A DNA stretch of 64,000 bases from the NCBI GenBank assembly GCA_037783415.1, contig JAZGTN010000177.1, positions 620,001-684,000 of the forward strand. The letters run 5' to 3'. Under the pieces are notes generated by a model that was given only the letters and a program-made list of their open reading frames with translations, made no database searches and was not told the origin of the DNA. The translations under genes and the position numbers were made by a program. Source of the stretch: Leptasterias polaris. Its lineage: Eukaryota > Echinodermata > Asteroidea > Forcipulatida > Asteriidae. Shown one piece after another: positions 1-9,880 of this stretch (position 1 is its first letter; the number at the start of each line of letters is the position of its first letter).

Positions 1-213
1 CTCAAACGTGCAAACGAGGTACAATTTCGGTTTAAACTTAAGGCAACCGAACACAGTTTGAGTTCAACGAAAAAATTGTTCAAAACCTCGAAACATCCAA
101 GAAATTAATGAAGGAGGGCTCACCAACAACGGCAGAGGAGAAATTATCAGAGGCAGTTAAAGATCTACGAAAAAGAAACAAGTTGATACGCCTTGCAGAC
201 AAGTCTGAAGCGG
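1..213 (+). pseudogene. DIRS gag-like ORF, upstream exon (partial)
   Basis: The first bases read LKRANEVQFRF in one frame. After a frameshift near base 55-60 the reading continues as EFNEKIVQNLETSKKLMKEG and then KLIRLADKSEAG, which resembles the charged helical part of DIRS1-type gag proteins. The reading stops making sense at 213 and resumes in register at 475 with GWAAVDEYISDELAS, so 213 looks like an exon end. The true start lies outside the window. Function in the family: a particle or nucleic-acid-binding protein of the retroelement. This copy is broken. Confidence 0.6.
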
Positions 214-474
214 GTTTGTGTTTAATTGATAATATACACTAATAAACCAATTCTAAACCAATTCTATCTTTCGTGCATAACTCGGCTATTGTTTTCATTG
301 TGACGCTCACAACAAAAGTTCCATATCAATAGGCCTTATTTATGGCGTGACATTCCTAAGTGCATTTGCCTTATTAAATAGGTGTGGCTTGCATATCATA
401 TGATTAAATTCACGGTTGTTGTGGTCACGGTAAAATTGTTTTTGGACCGACATTAATATTTGATTTCATTGTAG
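214..474 (+). other. Candidate spliceosomal intron (261 bp) inside DIRS gag
   Basis: The segment starts GTTTGT and ends TTTCATTGTAG, a usable donor and a good pyrimidine-rich acceptor. Removing it joins SEAG to GWAAVDEY without loss or gain of a codon: G at 213 plus GT at 475-476 makes the glycine codon. The segment itself has stops in the gag frame. An unrelated insertion would rarely leave both canonical splice dinucleotides and an exact frame. Expression was not observed, so this is an inference from sequence. Confidence 0.6.
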
Positions 475-905
475 GTTGGGCGGCAGTGGATGAGTATATA
501 AGTGACGAATTAGCTAGCTGATGACTCTGAAGATGAGAAGCGGATTCGCTCCGCTCAGTCCTGGCGGGGCAATGGCAAAACGAAAAAAGGCAAAGGACGT
601 TCAACGCCAAAAGCCGTATCAGCAGAACAGACGACAGTCATCTGAGTCACCTGCTAATCCCGATAGTCTTTTTCGTCGCTATAGTGGGCAGTATAGACCG
701 TCATCTCGATTTTCATACACGGGTACATACAGCTATGGATCAAGCCCAAAACCCACAGATGCTGTTTTAGATGTGGGAAAACAGGCCATTGGAGACAAGG
801 ATGTACCGGAGTACAGTCGTCAATCGGATTTAAAGACAACACAGGTCAGCGGTGAAGTCACCGATAAAGTTTCGAGAAGCAGCGAGTTGCTTTACCAAGA
901 CGGAG
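475..905 (+). pseudogene. DIRS gag-like ORF, downstream part with CCHC zinc knuckle
   Basis: After the putative intron the reading is GWAAVDEYISDELAS. One base out of frame it continues as DDSEDEKRIRSAQS, a typical acidic and basic stretch of DIRS1-type gag. At 763-804 lies CFRCGKTGHWRQGC, a Cys-X2-Cys-X4-His-X4-Cys zinc knuckle for RNA binding. The middle part (about 560-760) is open in a different frame from the knuckle, and a TGA at 643 interrupts the knuckle frame, so at least two frameshifts have accumulated. The upstream start of the protein is not in the window. Confidence 0.65.
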
Positions 906-974
906 GGACAGGGTACAAAAAATTCTATTCAGATAATTATTTTGATTATGAACAAGGTTCTGCAGAACCCATTT

Positions 975-1929
975 GTCAGGGGACGTATGAAAGTCTCTTT
1001 TAAGTTCTGGGAGAACATTAAAGCATATCCCGAGGTGTTGGATATAATTCGAACAGGTTACAAAATTCCGTTCCTTAACACACCCCCTACAAAGTATTCA
1101 AAGAATAATCGTTCAGCATTGGCACATTCAGCATTTGTTTTGGAGGCAATAACAGATCTAAAATCTGAGGATCTCATCTCAGAGTCCAATTCTCCGCCTT
1201 ATGTTGTAAACCCACTAACTGACTATCAGTGCAAAGTTCCGGAAAGAAAAGGTTAATTCTTGATCTCTGATATGTTAACCAGTTTGTATGGAAGGACAAG
1301 ATCAAGTTATGTTTTCCTTCGACCTTCGTTCTGGTTATCATCATATTGATATCTTTTCAGAACAAACCAAGTTTTTAGGTTTTGCTTGGAATATTGAGGG
1401 TGTAACAAGATACTTTACGTTTAATGTTTTGCCATTTGGATTAACTTCAGCTCCTTATATATTTACTAAGATGTTAAGACCCTTGGTGGCCTCTTGGAGA
1501 AGTAGAGGTATGTATATTGTTGTGTATCTAGATGATGGATGGGGTAGAGAAGATACTCGGCATCAGTGTGAAGTTACTGCTAAGGCTGTAAAGGCTGTCT
1601 TACTTGCTGCTGGGCTATAAGAAAAATCAGAATGGTTACCCACGCAACAACTGGATTGGTTGGGGCTGACATGGAATTCCAAAGAAGGGTCCATCCGAGT
1701 TTTAGATAAAAGAGTTTCAGATACGTTGTTATCAATTCAGTACTTGACACAAAAACTACCCAAGGTTACTGCCAGAAGTCTGGCATCTATCACTGGTAAA
1801 ATAATATCATTTTCATGTGTCGTTGGGTGTATAGCACAGCTCAAGTCAAGATACTTGCACATGGAGATTGTTAACAGAAAACATTGGGATTATGAATTCT
1901 CTCTTCAGAGAGAGACAGTAAAGCGATAG
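975..1929 (+). pseudogene. DIRS reverse transcriptase domain
   Basis: The reading begins near 980 as VRGRMKVSFKFWENI and continues to NNRSALAHSAFVLEA and PPYVVNPLTD. A frameshift at about 1220 moves to KKRLILDL, followed by a TGA where arginine is expected, then YVNQFVWKDKIK. The core has FDLRSGYHHIDI (about 1318), VLPFGLTSAPYIF and the catalytic YLDDG box near 1527. A TAA at 1618 and another frame change precede the RT/RNase H connection (WLGLTWNSKEGSIRV) up to 1929. The enzyme would copy element RNA into cDNA. The catalytic motif survives but the frame does not. Confidence 0.85.
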
Positions 1930-2367
1930 AGGAATTATTTTTCTGGAAAGCACAATTATCAAAATTGAATAAACGTTTGTTTCAGTATTCTGTTCCCCTG
2001 GTTATGGTGTACACTGATGCAAGTAATTCAGGATGTGGTGCATGGGTTATCGATTCTACAGAGAAAAATGAGTTCCAACAGAATTGGTCTCCAGAAGAGA
2101 GGCAAAAGTTCCACTTGGCGTGAGTTAAAAGGGGCATCCCTAGCACTCAGAGCGTTTGCTCCAGTACTCGGAGGCAAAAGGGTAAAGTTGCATACCGTAG
2201 CAATAATAGCTATTAAAGGAAGTATGGTCACGGAATTACAAGAATTGAGTTTGGATCTCAACTTATTCTGTAACAATAGCAGAATAGAATTGAAAGTGGA
2301 ATGGATTCCTCGGTTAGCTAATACAGAGGCAGATTGTTTAAGCAGACAGGACGACTTAGATGATTGA
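1930..2367 (+). pseudogene. DIRS RNase H domain
   Basis: Following the RT, the frames give LVMVYTDASNSGCGAWV, the first acidic motif of RNase H, then STWRELKGASLALRAF with the conserved glutamate, and ELKVEWIPRLANTEADCLSR near 2290-2350, the closing motif with aspartate. The DNS/T motif around 2200 is damaged and the reading is spread over at least two frames. The domain degrades the RNA strand of the RNA:DNA hybrid during element replication. It lies directly upstream of the methyltransferase-like domain, as usual for DIRS1 elements. Confidence 0.8.
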
Positions 2368-2370
2368 GGT

Positions 2371-2928
2371 GTGTCCAGGGAATTTTTTCAATTTATAGAT
2401 AGTATGTGGGGACCACATTCTGTGGATAGATTTGCTAACGAGTACAACACGAAATTACCTGTTTTCAACTCAAGATACTGGCCGAGTCCCAATTCCAGTC
2501 ATGTGGATGCCTTTAGTGTCGATTGGAGTGGTGACAATAATTGGTTAGTGCCACCAATTCACTTAATTCCTGTTGTTTTGAATCACATCCAAGTGTGCAA
2601 AGATAGAGGTACATTAGTGCTTCCCGAATGGCCTTCTGCAGTTTTCTGGCCCTTGTTATTTTCAAATTATAGTCCTTTTAAAGGGATTATCTCTCAAGTC
2701 TTGCGATTTGGTGAATCTGACAACATTTTAATTCATGGGAAAAATCCAGGATCTATCTTCGGTTGTTCCAAGATGAAGAGTGCAGTGTTTGTGCTTGATG
2801 CTTCAAGGTTAAAAAACTATGACATCTCAACCATTATTGCCAGAGGGCTGGATGAGGTTAACAATGCCGCATGGCTTATAATGAGAGTAATAATTCCGTT
2901 TGGTAGCTCTCTTGGTATAGTCGCTTGA
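2371..2928 (+). pseudogene. DIRS methyltransferase-like domain
   Basis: A 185-residue open stretch reads WGPHSVDRFANEYNTKLPVF, then FSVDWSGDNNWLVPP and GTLVLPEWPSAVFWP. These match the DAM-like methyltransferase domain that DIRS1-group elements carry between RNase H and the recombinase. Its biochemical role in the elements is not settled. This is the longest intact piece of the copy, without an internal stop. It stops at TGA 2926-2928, and the ~115 bp to the recombinase have no clear coding sense. Confidence 0.75.
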
Positions 2929-3045
2929 CACGGACTCGGAAAATAAGTGTTTGGAAAAGTCTGTTGGTTAATTTTTCAGATAGTGGGCACGAAGTTTGTT
3001 GTTCATAAAGTTTAATAAGTTATATGTGATTTGTTCATATTATAC

Positions 3046-3350
3046 AGAAAAAACAGCTATAAGCACTTACTACAAGGGGTTTTGAAAGCATCGAGAGCAT
3101 CCAATACAGTACTTAAATACGAGAGATGCTTCGCCGTTTGGCAAGCTTGGTGCACGGAAAATAAAGCTGCTGCCCTTCCAGCTAATACGGAAGATATAGC
3201 GAGGTTCTTTATGGAACAATTCACGAATAAAGCTCCGTTCTCTAGAATTGAAGGTATTTTTTATAGTATTAAGTGGCATCACGATTGTAATCCAAATGTT
3301 ACAGAAAATCCCTGCGACAAAAAATTCTTACGTTTAACCTTAGGTCTAAA
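3046..3350 (+). pseudogene. DIRS tyrosine recombinase, N-terminal fragment
   Basis: The reading YRKNSYKHLLQGVLKASRAS, then YERCFAVWQAWC, AALPANTEDIARFF and KFLRLTLGLK resembles the SAM-like core-binding N-terminal domain of DIRS tyrosine recombinases (integration enzyme). The catalytic C-terminal half with the R-H-R-Y residues is absent: the sequence runs into the foldback at 3351. A TTATACAG just before 3048 could be a splice acceptor, but no convincing matching donor was found. The fragment is non-functional. Confidence 0.7.
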
Positions 3351-3819
3351 GTACGGAAGCCGGATTACGGAAGCCGGATAGTGCCAGGAAATAAGAAGTG
3401 AAATATTTTTTCATGAGCGCGATAATATTTTTTTTGTACCATTTATCTGGCGGCCGCCACTTATTATCTGGCGGCCGCCACTTATTATCCGGCGGCCGCC
3501 ACATAATTATCTGGCGGACGCCACTTAATTAAGTGGCGGCCGCCGGATAATAAGTGGCGGCCGCTGGATAATTAAGTGGCGGCCGCCGGATAATAAGTGG
3601 CGGCCGCCACTTAATTAAGTGGCGGCCGCCGGATAATTAAGTGGCGGCCGCCGGATAATTAAGTGGCGGCCGCCGGATAATAAGTGGCGGCCGCCGGATA
3701 ATAAGTGGCGGCCGCCAGATAAATGGTACAACAAAAATATTATCGCGCTCATGAAAAAATGATATTTCACTTCTTATTTCCTGGCTCTATCCGGCTTCCG
3801 TACTATCCGGCTTCCGTAC
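3351..3819. repeat. Foldback element built of NotI-type palindromes
   Basis: The 469-bp segment is a near-perfect inverted repeat. Both ends carry two copies of TACGGAAGCCGGAT in opposite orientation, then about 60 matching bases per arm (GCCAGGAAATAAGAAGTG inward). The centre has about 13 blocks of roughly 21 bp of the type GGCGGCCGCC joined by CACTTATTAT or GGATAATTAAGT linkers. Twelve contain the intact octamer GCGGCCGC and one is mutated to GCGGACGC. Such CG-rich octamers are rare in this AT-rich window. It sits where the DIRS recombinase is cut. No clear target duplication is visible: the flanks are GGTCTAAA and GCTATATA. It encodes nothing. Confidence 0.9.
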
Positions 3820-4372
3820 GCTATATACACACTGCAATCGACTTTACTGAATAGAGTACTGGTGAAATGGGTGAAATAAGGATGTTTCGTTATATAAAGA
3901 GCATCTATATCTATACTATAGGTACTTGCTGAAAATGGCGTCAAGAACCAGTGTTGTTGCGACTAATGTAATAGTAATACTATATAATTTAGCTGGATCT
4001 TGAAATGCTATGTATCACATGATCAGTGATCAGTAGGCTAAGGACCAACCGTTTTCTATTTCAATTTGAATTTTGGAACTACATGTACATGATGTTGAAG
4101 AAGAATGGTCATGTCTGATGATTGATTGAAGTATAGTGTTGTTCATCATTTCCAAATTTTCCAGCCTCAAGACGAACGTAGTACAGTAGGCTACTCTGAG
4201 TAGGCCTAGTACATTGTCTTGTGTAGTGCCTTGAATGATGCTGCTTCTTCAGTCTTCAAGAAGGTCCATCAATTTTTGAGTTTTCAGGTAAATTTTTGTT
4301 GAAATTTTGCCGCTGCATTAAAACATACATACTAATTAGGGAGATCGGCACAAATGATATTTTTCTACTGCA
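3820..4372. other. Non-coding, no feature recognised
   Basis: No open reading frame of interest, no splice-bounded exon and no clear repeat. The DIRS recombinase sequence does not resume here. Confidence 0.5.
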
Positions 4373-4862
4373 CCCCCATAAAATTGGTATCACTGGAAAG
4401 CTTGTAAAAAAAGAAATACAATTTAGTGTTTAAATCAGCTTGATATCTTTAAATTTGGCCGAGTTATGTAATTTTTAGTATTATCTTTCCGGCACTGTTC
4501 TGTAAATTTTGAGAGTGCAATGCGTATTTACAATTATCCTTGAAACTTTCACAAATCAGATATCTGAACCCCAATAAATTTAATATCACTGGAAAGCTTG
4601 TAAATTAATAGTGTTTAAATCAGCTTGAAATCTTAACATTTGGCCGAGTTATGTAATTTTTAGTATTATTTTTCCAGCATTCTGTCCTGTAAATTTTGAG
4701 AGTGTAATGCGTATTTACAATTATCCTTGAAACTTTCACAAATCAGATATCTTCACATCCCTGCACCCCAATAAATTTATCACTGGAAAGCTTTTAAAAA
4801 AAAGGGAATACAATGGTTTTCAAATGACATTGATATCTTAAAATTTGGCAGAGATATCACAA
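4373..4862 (+). repeat. About 2.5 imperfect tandem copies of a ~195-bp unit
   Basis: The blocks ATCACTGGAAAGCTTGTAAA, AATCAGCTTGAAATCTTAA-like, TTTGGCCGAGTTATGTAATT and GAGAGTGCAATGCGTATTTA recur in order near 4390, 4585 and 4775. The third copy is truncated after the first half. Copies differ by scattered substitutions and small gaps, so the duplication is not recent. The text style is that of dispersed non-coding repeats; no protein is encoded. Confidence 0.8.
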
Positions 4863-5720
4863 ATTAATAATGAAGTAATATAATCAAACATTCATCAAGA
4901 ATCAAGATGTTAGAATTCCTAAGTAAAATTTCGGGAATTCTGAAAATGAACACTTTTATAAAATTGAAATTCGCAGCTAACCGCAAATACCCATGCAACA
5001 GAAAAGCAGTGCAAAACAATCACAACACTTAATCTTTCAGAAAATACTAGTTTTTCCTACCTTTTTTGCTTTCCAAAATTATCTATTTGGACGTTTTTAA
5101 CACAAAAAATTATGAAAAAATGTTGCTAAAAGTCTTCGATTTATATAGTAATCAATTTCCCTGAGAAAATAAAAAAGAAAATAATATGGAATATTTGGTA
5201 GGCATTGACTCTCGAGAATTTGACCACACAGTCAATTGAACGATTGCGCCCTCTACTGGTGAGGAACTGACGTTAGAGTACAAGGGTCGGTCGCTCTGAA
5301 AAAAATAAAAAAATAATGGCGACTTCCAGGGAAACCGCGAACGACTAGCTCTCCAACTAGCTCTCCAACTGGCCGTATTTCGAGAAAAGAATTAAGGTGT
5401 TTTACCAGAGATTTCATTCAAAAAAATATGATATATTGAAAAAGCAACTTCTTGGCTGCCACACGGTCTTTTAAAGAAGGTAAAATATTTCAAAGTGATG
5501 TTTTTTTCAGTCCATTTTTTTCTTCGAGTTTTCACACGCTAACACTACAGATACCAGATAGGATGGTGCAACCCGCCGATCTGCTGATCTCCCTACCAGT
5601 ATGGGTGGGACTCTGTACCAAATTAGTATCACAATTGACACTATGATTGCATGATATACTGGACTTGTAACCAAAACTTCTCAAATGGGTTTATATAAAT
5701 TGTGTCTGTATGGACCTGTG
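4863..5720. other. Non-coding stretch, nothing firm
   Basis: AT-rich sequence with a short direct repeat (AACTAGCTCTCC twice near 5351). Short open frames here have no recognisable domain and no convincing splice context. Confidence 0.4.
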
Positions 5721-7887
5721 CACAGTGGGGTCAGATCCAAAACTACCTCTACGTGACGGGACGGGAAATGAAGTACAATTGGTTGCATATATTTTGTAAG
5801 GAATGTTAAACAATTTTAGTTAGGTACTTATAATCACAAGTAAGTTGTGCTCTATTATTGGAAAAATTATTTACCCTCAACATAAAAACGTTGCCATGGT
5901 AGCGAATATTTTTTTTAAAGTGACGGGACGGAATGAAGAAATAATGAAACTTTTGTACTTTGTGTTCAATACTGATTTTCATCAAATTTAATGAGAAGTC
6001 AACAACAATTTTCATGCCAATACAAAGTAAAACTATTGGCCTTCTTACTATACATAGACATCACAGCTTGATTCTTTCTGTAAATAAAAAACACTTAATT
6101 AAAAACAAAATGGTCGTGTGACGGGACGGAAAAGTGACGGGACGGAAATTTGTCAATATGTGTAAATGTTTGGTTTGGATCTGTAGATCTTTAACAAATT
6201 TGATCTGCATGTTAAACTTTCAAAATACTAGCATTAAAAACCATTGTTTTCTTCTTTAATGGTATTTTAGTTAATTAATAAAATGTGGGGTTTTTCAACG
6301 ATAGGCCCAAAAGATTTAGGCCCTAAATCTTTAGAACATTTAACAAGTATATGTACATGTACCTGTAGATCCCATAACCAACATCTTAAAGCAATGTACA
6401 CATGTACCCTGCTTATTAATACATTAGCTATGGCTGCTCATGCATAGAAAAGTCACTTACTTTGTATTGTCCCCTTGACCCCACTGGTACAGGAGGTGAA
6501 ATTTTACACATGACCTTTTCTTTTTTGTACCACACAGTATCCATATTTTTCCCGTCTGTCTCTGGCCATTTCCAATAACCCCCAGATTTGGTCATTGCGT
6601 GTACATAAGTATCGGTTGATTTGATTGTAAGGACCTCACCGGGGTACATTTGTGAGTCGTACTCTACAATTACCCAGTCTCCCACTTTCCAAGAAAGATC
6701 ATTATTGTCATCAGCAACCTTGTCACCCGCCCTTTTCTACAGTTGGATCACAGATGTACAAACATGTTTGATGTATAACAATAATGTAGCAAGCAAGCAA
6801 GCAGCATTAGTGAACTTTCTAGAACTTTCACTTGCCAAAGTTTTATGCAAATTATGACACTTTGACCTGGTAGCCTTGGAGCCTGCTGGGACAGACCAGA
6901 GCATTGGACAAAATAATGGAACCTTCTAAATTTGACTACAAAAGGTACATACTGTGTTACAATAATGTGTAACAATACTAATACATGTACATGTACATGT
7001 TGTGTGTAACAGTACCATCTCTTCCTTCCTCCATGCATTAACATACACCATGGAGGTTAGGCCTACATGTATTAATTTACATGTAGGTCAGTGTGGAGTA
7101 CACTATTTTGCATAGAGGGGTACACAAGTTTGAGGAGCTTCATTTTTGCAATTGACCATGCACATCTGAAAGTATCTGAGGAACCAGTAATGATGGATGG
7201 GAGGGTAAACTCGGTTACAACTGCTCAAGGACCCATTACAGTAAAAATTTCATAAAAGAGTCAGAATATACTCCAGAAGATATGGTGTTACAATATAATT
7301 GTTGTCCCATTGCACCATTTTCCGTCCCGTCGCACTAAATTTCCGTCCCGTCATGAAAATTTTAAATTGTCCTGTATAAACCTGGGGTCCAAAACTATGA
7401 AAACACATAAGTTGTTAATCTTCAACACTTCAAAAAATGATACTTTGCAAAGTTTCATTCATATCCATTTACTTTATCGTAGTAAAAATTATAAAAAATT
7501 ATGTCAAAACGCGACGGGACGGAATGCGGACTTGTTTAAAACGAACCCTAGGCAATTCACTGAGAATTTGAAAAAACCTTAATGCTTAAATCAGTTCCTA
7601 GGAACAAGCCAAACAGACTGATCACAAAAAGTTTGATTTGACTAGCTTTGTTTATATCAGAATCAATTGTGTTAAAATTCCGTCCCGTCGCACTCAGATT
7701 GCACCGTTTTTGTCTTTCACGGTGTATATCTTGGGAAAAAAGACGAGATTCAGCCAAAAAAGAATTGTCCCTAAAAACTCCAATATCTATATGGCTCACA
7801 CAAAGAAAAAAATTATTAATTCAATGTACAATAAAAAGTTGATTATTTCCAGTTTTGGTTGACAGGTTTTGGATCTGACCCAGTGAC
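5721..7887. mobile_element. TIR element with GTGACGGGACGGAA subterminal motifs
   Basis: The left end CAGTGGGGTCAGATCCAAAA (5723) and the right end GTTTTGGATCTGACCCAGTG (7866) are inverted copies with one indel and one substitution. Inside, the motif GTGACGGGACGGAA recurs at about 5753, 5921, 6118 and 6134 on one strand, and as TTCCGTCCCGTCGCAC at about 7320, 7341 and 7678, with another forward copy at 7512. Motif clusters near both ends are typical of transposase-binding sites in DNA transposons. No complete transposase is present, so this copy looks non-autonomous. The superfamily is not assigned, and no target duplication is clear. Confidence 0.65.
6461..6736 (-). CDS. Splice-bounded exon of an unidentified protein with a GDWVIVEY...YPGEV domain
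   Basis: A 276-nt exon (92 codons, phase 0 at both ends) lies between an acceptor ending CCAACTGTAG and a consensus donor AAA|GTAAGTGAC. It reads KVGDWVIVEYDSQMYPGEV, then GGYWKWPETDGKN and ISPPVPVGSRGQYK. A TAG lies directly upstream in frame, so the acceptor is required. Similar small 'GDWV-Y-YPGEV-WKWP' modules occur at the C-terminal side of many uncharacterised invertebrate and fish proteins, some linked to transposons; I could not check this. It lies inside the TIR element at 5721-7887, so it may be the relic of a transposase gene or a captured host exon. Partner exons were not found. Confidence 0.5.
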
Positions 7888-9129
7888 AGTCCAAACACAG
7901 AATTAAGAAAATATTTGGTATCGTAGGACGCCCTGTATTCAGGGGGTCTCTGAAATCGAGGCAAACCTTTGACCTCTCTGCGCGCGATGTAAACAGTCCC
8001 TAGATACAATTTTTGTGGTTTGACTTGCCAAGCAAAGAGTCTCCTCTCATTTGACCAAAACTTAGAAACATGTAAGGCTCCACTGGTTAGTTGCACTTGT
8101 AAATGCAAAAAGTTGTGGTATTTTAGGCATTTCTACAAGGTACAAAAATATGTCATACTGTCGGGGCCATAACAAAAAATTTCCCCACCGAAAAAGTTTC
8201 ATCAAACACTTTTTCAATTCACAATTCATGATGATCAAATCATGTGACTGAACATTCTGCTGAGCATTCTGGGGAAATAAATACAGAGGTTTAAAGAAGC
8301 CATGTGCCTTATATCATTTTCTAATAGTCTGGAGAATTTTTTTTGTAACACTCATATCATTATTGTTATTAATATTAAAATTTAAACATCGGCTTTGTGA
8401 TTCGATTATCACTGTTTATTTATATATGCTTTAGTATAAATGTTAAGAAACATAAAAAGACACAAAACTAAATAAAAATAAGATTTGAAAGCCAAGAATT
8501 ATTTACATTTTTTTATTTATATATTTTTTTTATAGTTTTTGCAAATTACCATGGTAATTTTTAAAATTTAATAAAAAATATGTTGAATAAAATGAAGACA
8601 ACTGCTGGCTATAGAGTCATACACAAAGTCTCACAGAACACTTGTAGTCACTGCAGATGTTTCTTCCACGTATGGCTTCACCCGGACACCATACTTTCTT
8701 GTTTGCATCGAAAACAGGTCAAACTCAAAACAAATGGGACGCTATTGAAGTCATCGAAGATCGGTGCGTGGTGTGAAAGTTTCAATGTCCATCACGTTTT
8801 AATATATGTTTGCATACTTCTTATAAACAAAGGAAGGTAATTAGGGCATCAGTTGATTATGGAATAAATTTATTTTTTTTCAATTCAAAGAAAAAGGCAT
8901 AGTACATCGAAAACCGGACAGCGGAGGATATAGGAATCACAACTATCCCCTTGTTGATATCAATTGTGTACATTTGGTATAGCCTATATAGGCCAATTGA
9001 AAGTCTAATAAACTTTGTTTTGGGACAATAAAAACATTGGTTGCATAAACATTAGTCTGAGTAGCATGGATACACTCAGGGTATGTGAATTGAAGGATAA
9101 ATTTAACTTAAAACTTTTCCAAAAAGACT
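7888..9129. other. AT-rich non-coding stretch
   Basis: Very AT-rich between 8330 and 8590. Short open frames on both strands show no domain. A minus-strand reading near 8620-8720 (VFDANKKVWCPGEAIRG) looks protein-like but is short and without a clean splice frame. Confidence 0.35.
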
Positions 9130-9151
9130 GGGGGGGGGGGGGGGGGGGGGG
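9130..9151. repeat. Poly-G run (22 G)
   Basis: Twenty-two uninterrupted G bases. Such runs are length-unstable and a common place for assembly or sequencing error. Confidence 0.95.
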
Positions 9152-9690
9152 CTACAGTGTTGACTTGAACTACAAATAATGCAAAATACGCATCTTACAA
9201 AATATTTTATTTTACCATGAAGAATTCAAATGGCCAAGACGAATTTTCTTGCAGACAGAGCCCAGATACAGTGTTTGCGGATACAAAATTGTCAAGTCCT
9301 TGAGTAATTTGCCACGCCTCCAAAAAACCAATAGAATGAAGGGGTATTTTGGACGTTTTCAACTCTAGCACCCTAGATTTGTGCGTTAATTGACACACTT
9401 TTTAAACAAAATTTGATGTTAGTTTTAGTACAGCACCACGTTTTGTAGTTCTAGTTCAAGTTGTGATGATAATTGCAAACACGTTTTGTTACCTTTTTTG
9501 ATTGTCACATTTTGCTGCGATCCCCTACAGTATGTACATGTACATGTAGCTTTAAAACAAAGCATCCAGCTGTAGTCATTTTCTGTATACATGGGGCAAT
9601 TGAGGGAGATACTACTCAGCTTGCATGGGGTAGAACCAAATTAACATATTAAATCATGCAGGACCCGCTGCTGAGGATTCAAACTGCCTA
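9152..9690. other. Non-coding, no feature recognised
   Basis: No supported gene. Contains a short TACATGTACATGTAGC string near 9534, a simple motif found all over the window. Confidence 0.4.
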
Positions 9691-9694
9691 TAGC

Positions 9695-9880
9695 TAGCCA
9701 TCGAGCGAGCTCAGTGGTTGAGTGGTAAGACATTAGTTGCGATAATCATAACCCTCCATCCTCTCGACGGTCGGGATGATAGAGGGTTACGATTATCGCA
9801 ACTAGTAATCTGCTCTAGATAGCAATGCAAAGGTCGTGGGTTCAAATCCCACCCAAGTGATTTGTCTAGGCGGATTTTTT
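9695..9880 (+). mobile_element. tRNA-derived SINE interrupted by a hairpin insertion
   Basis: The sequence GAGCTCAGTGGTTGAG (A-box-like, near 9706) and GTGGGTTCAAATCCC (contains the B box GGTTCAAATCC, near 9837) form a split internal RNA polymerase III promoter. Between them, where tRNA-like sequence should run directly from AAGACA to CTGCTCTAGATAGCAATGC, about 75 bp of palindrome are inserted. The downstream sequence becomes T-rich. This is a SINE-type tRNA relic rather than a tRNA gene: the acceptor ends do not pair properly. Confidence 0.6.
9733..9808. repeat. Near-perfect hairpin inserted in the SINE
   Basis: Left arm TAGTTGCGATAATCATAACC continues to CTCCATC. The right arm is its inverse with two transition differences (ATAA/GTAA and CCATC/CTATC). 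The loop CTCTCGACGGTCGGG pairs partly as well, so nearly the whole 75 nt folds. It separates the A and B boxes of the host SINE, hence it is younger than the SINE. It behaves like a miniature palindromic element. Confidence 0.8.

Larger units (their letters stand above)
1..3350 (+). mobile_element. DIRS1-like tyrosine-recombinase retrotransposon, decayed, both ends missing
   Basis: The order gag with zinc knuckle, reverse transcriptase, RNase H, methyltransferase-like domain, tyrosine recombinase is that of the DIRS1 group, which integrates by recombinase rather than a DDE integrase. The copy enters from outside the window, so its 5' terminal repeat is not seen. It stops in the N-terminal half of the recombinase at the foldback starting at 3351, with no recognisable continuation after 3819. 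Several frameshifts and stops show it cannot encode its proteins. The domain order is seen directly; the DIRS1 assignment rests on family knowledge. Confidence 0.9.

Noticed and set aside
3070..3282. Minus-strand frame over the recombinase
   Set aside because: It is a shadow of the DIRS recombinase on the plus strand, which has recognisable family motifs.
9733..9808. microRNA precursor
   Set aside because: The stem is almost perfectly paired throughout and sits as an insertion in a SINE. Without small-RNA data an inserted palindrome is the simpler explanation.
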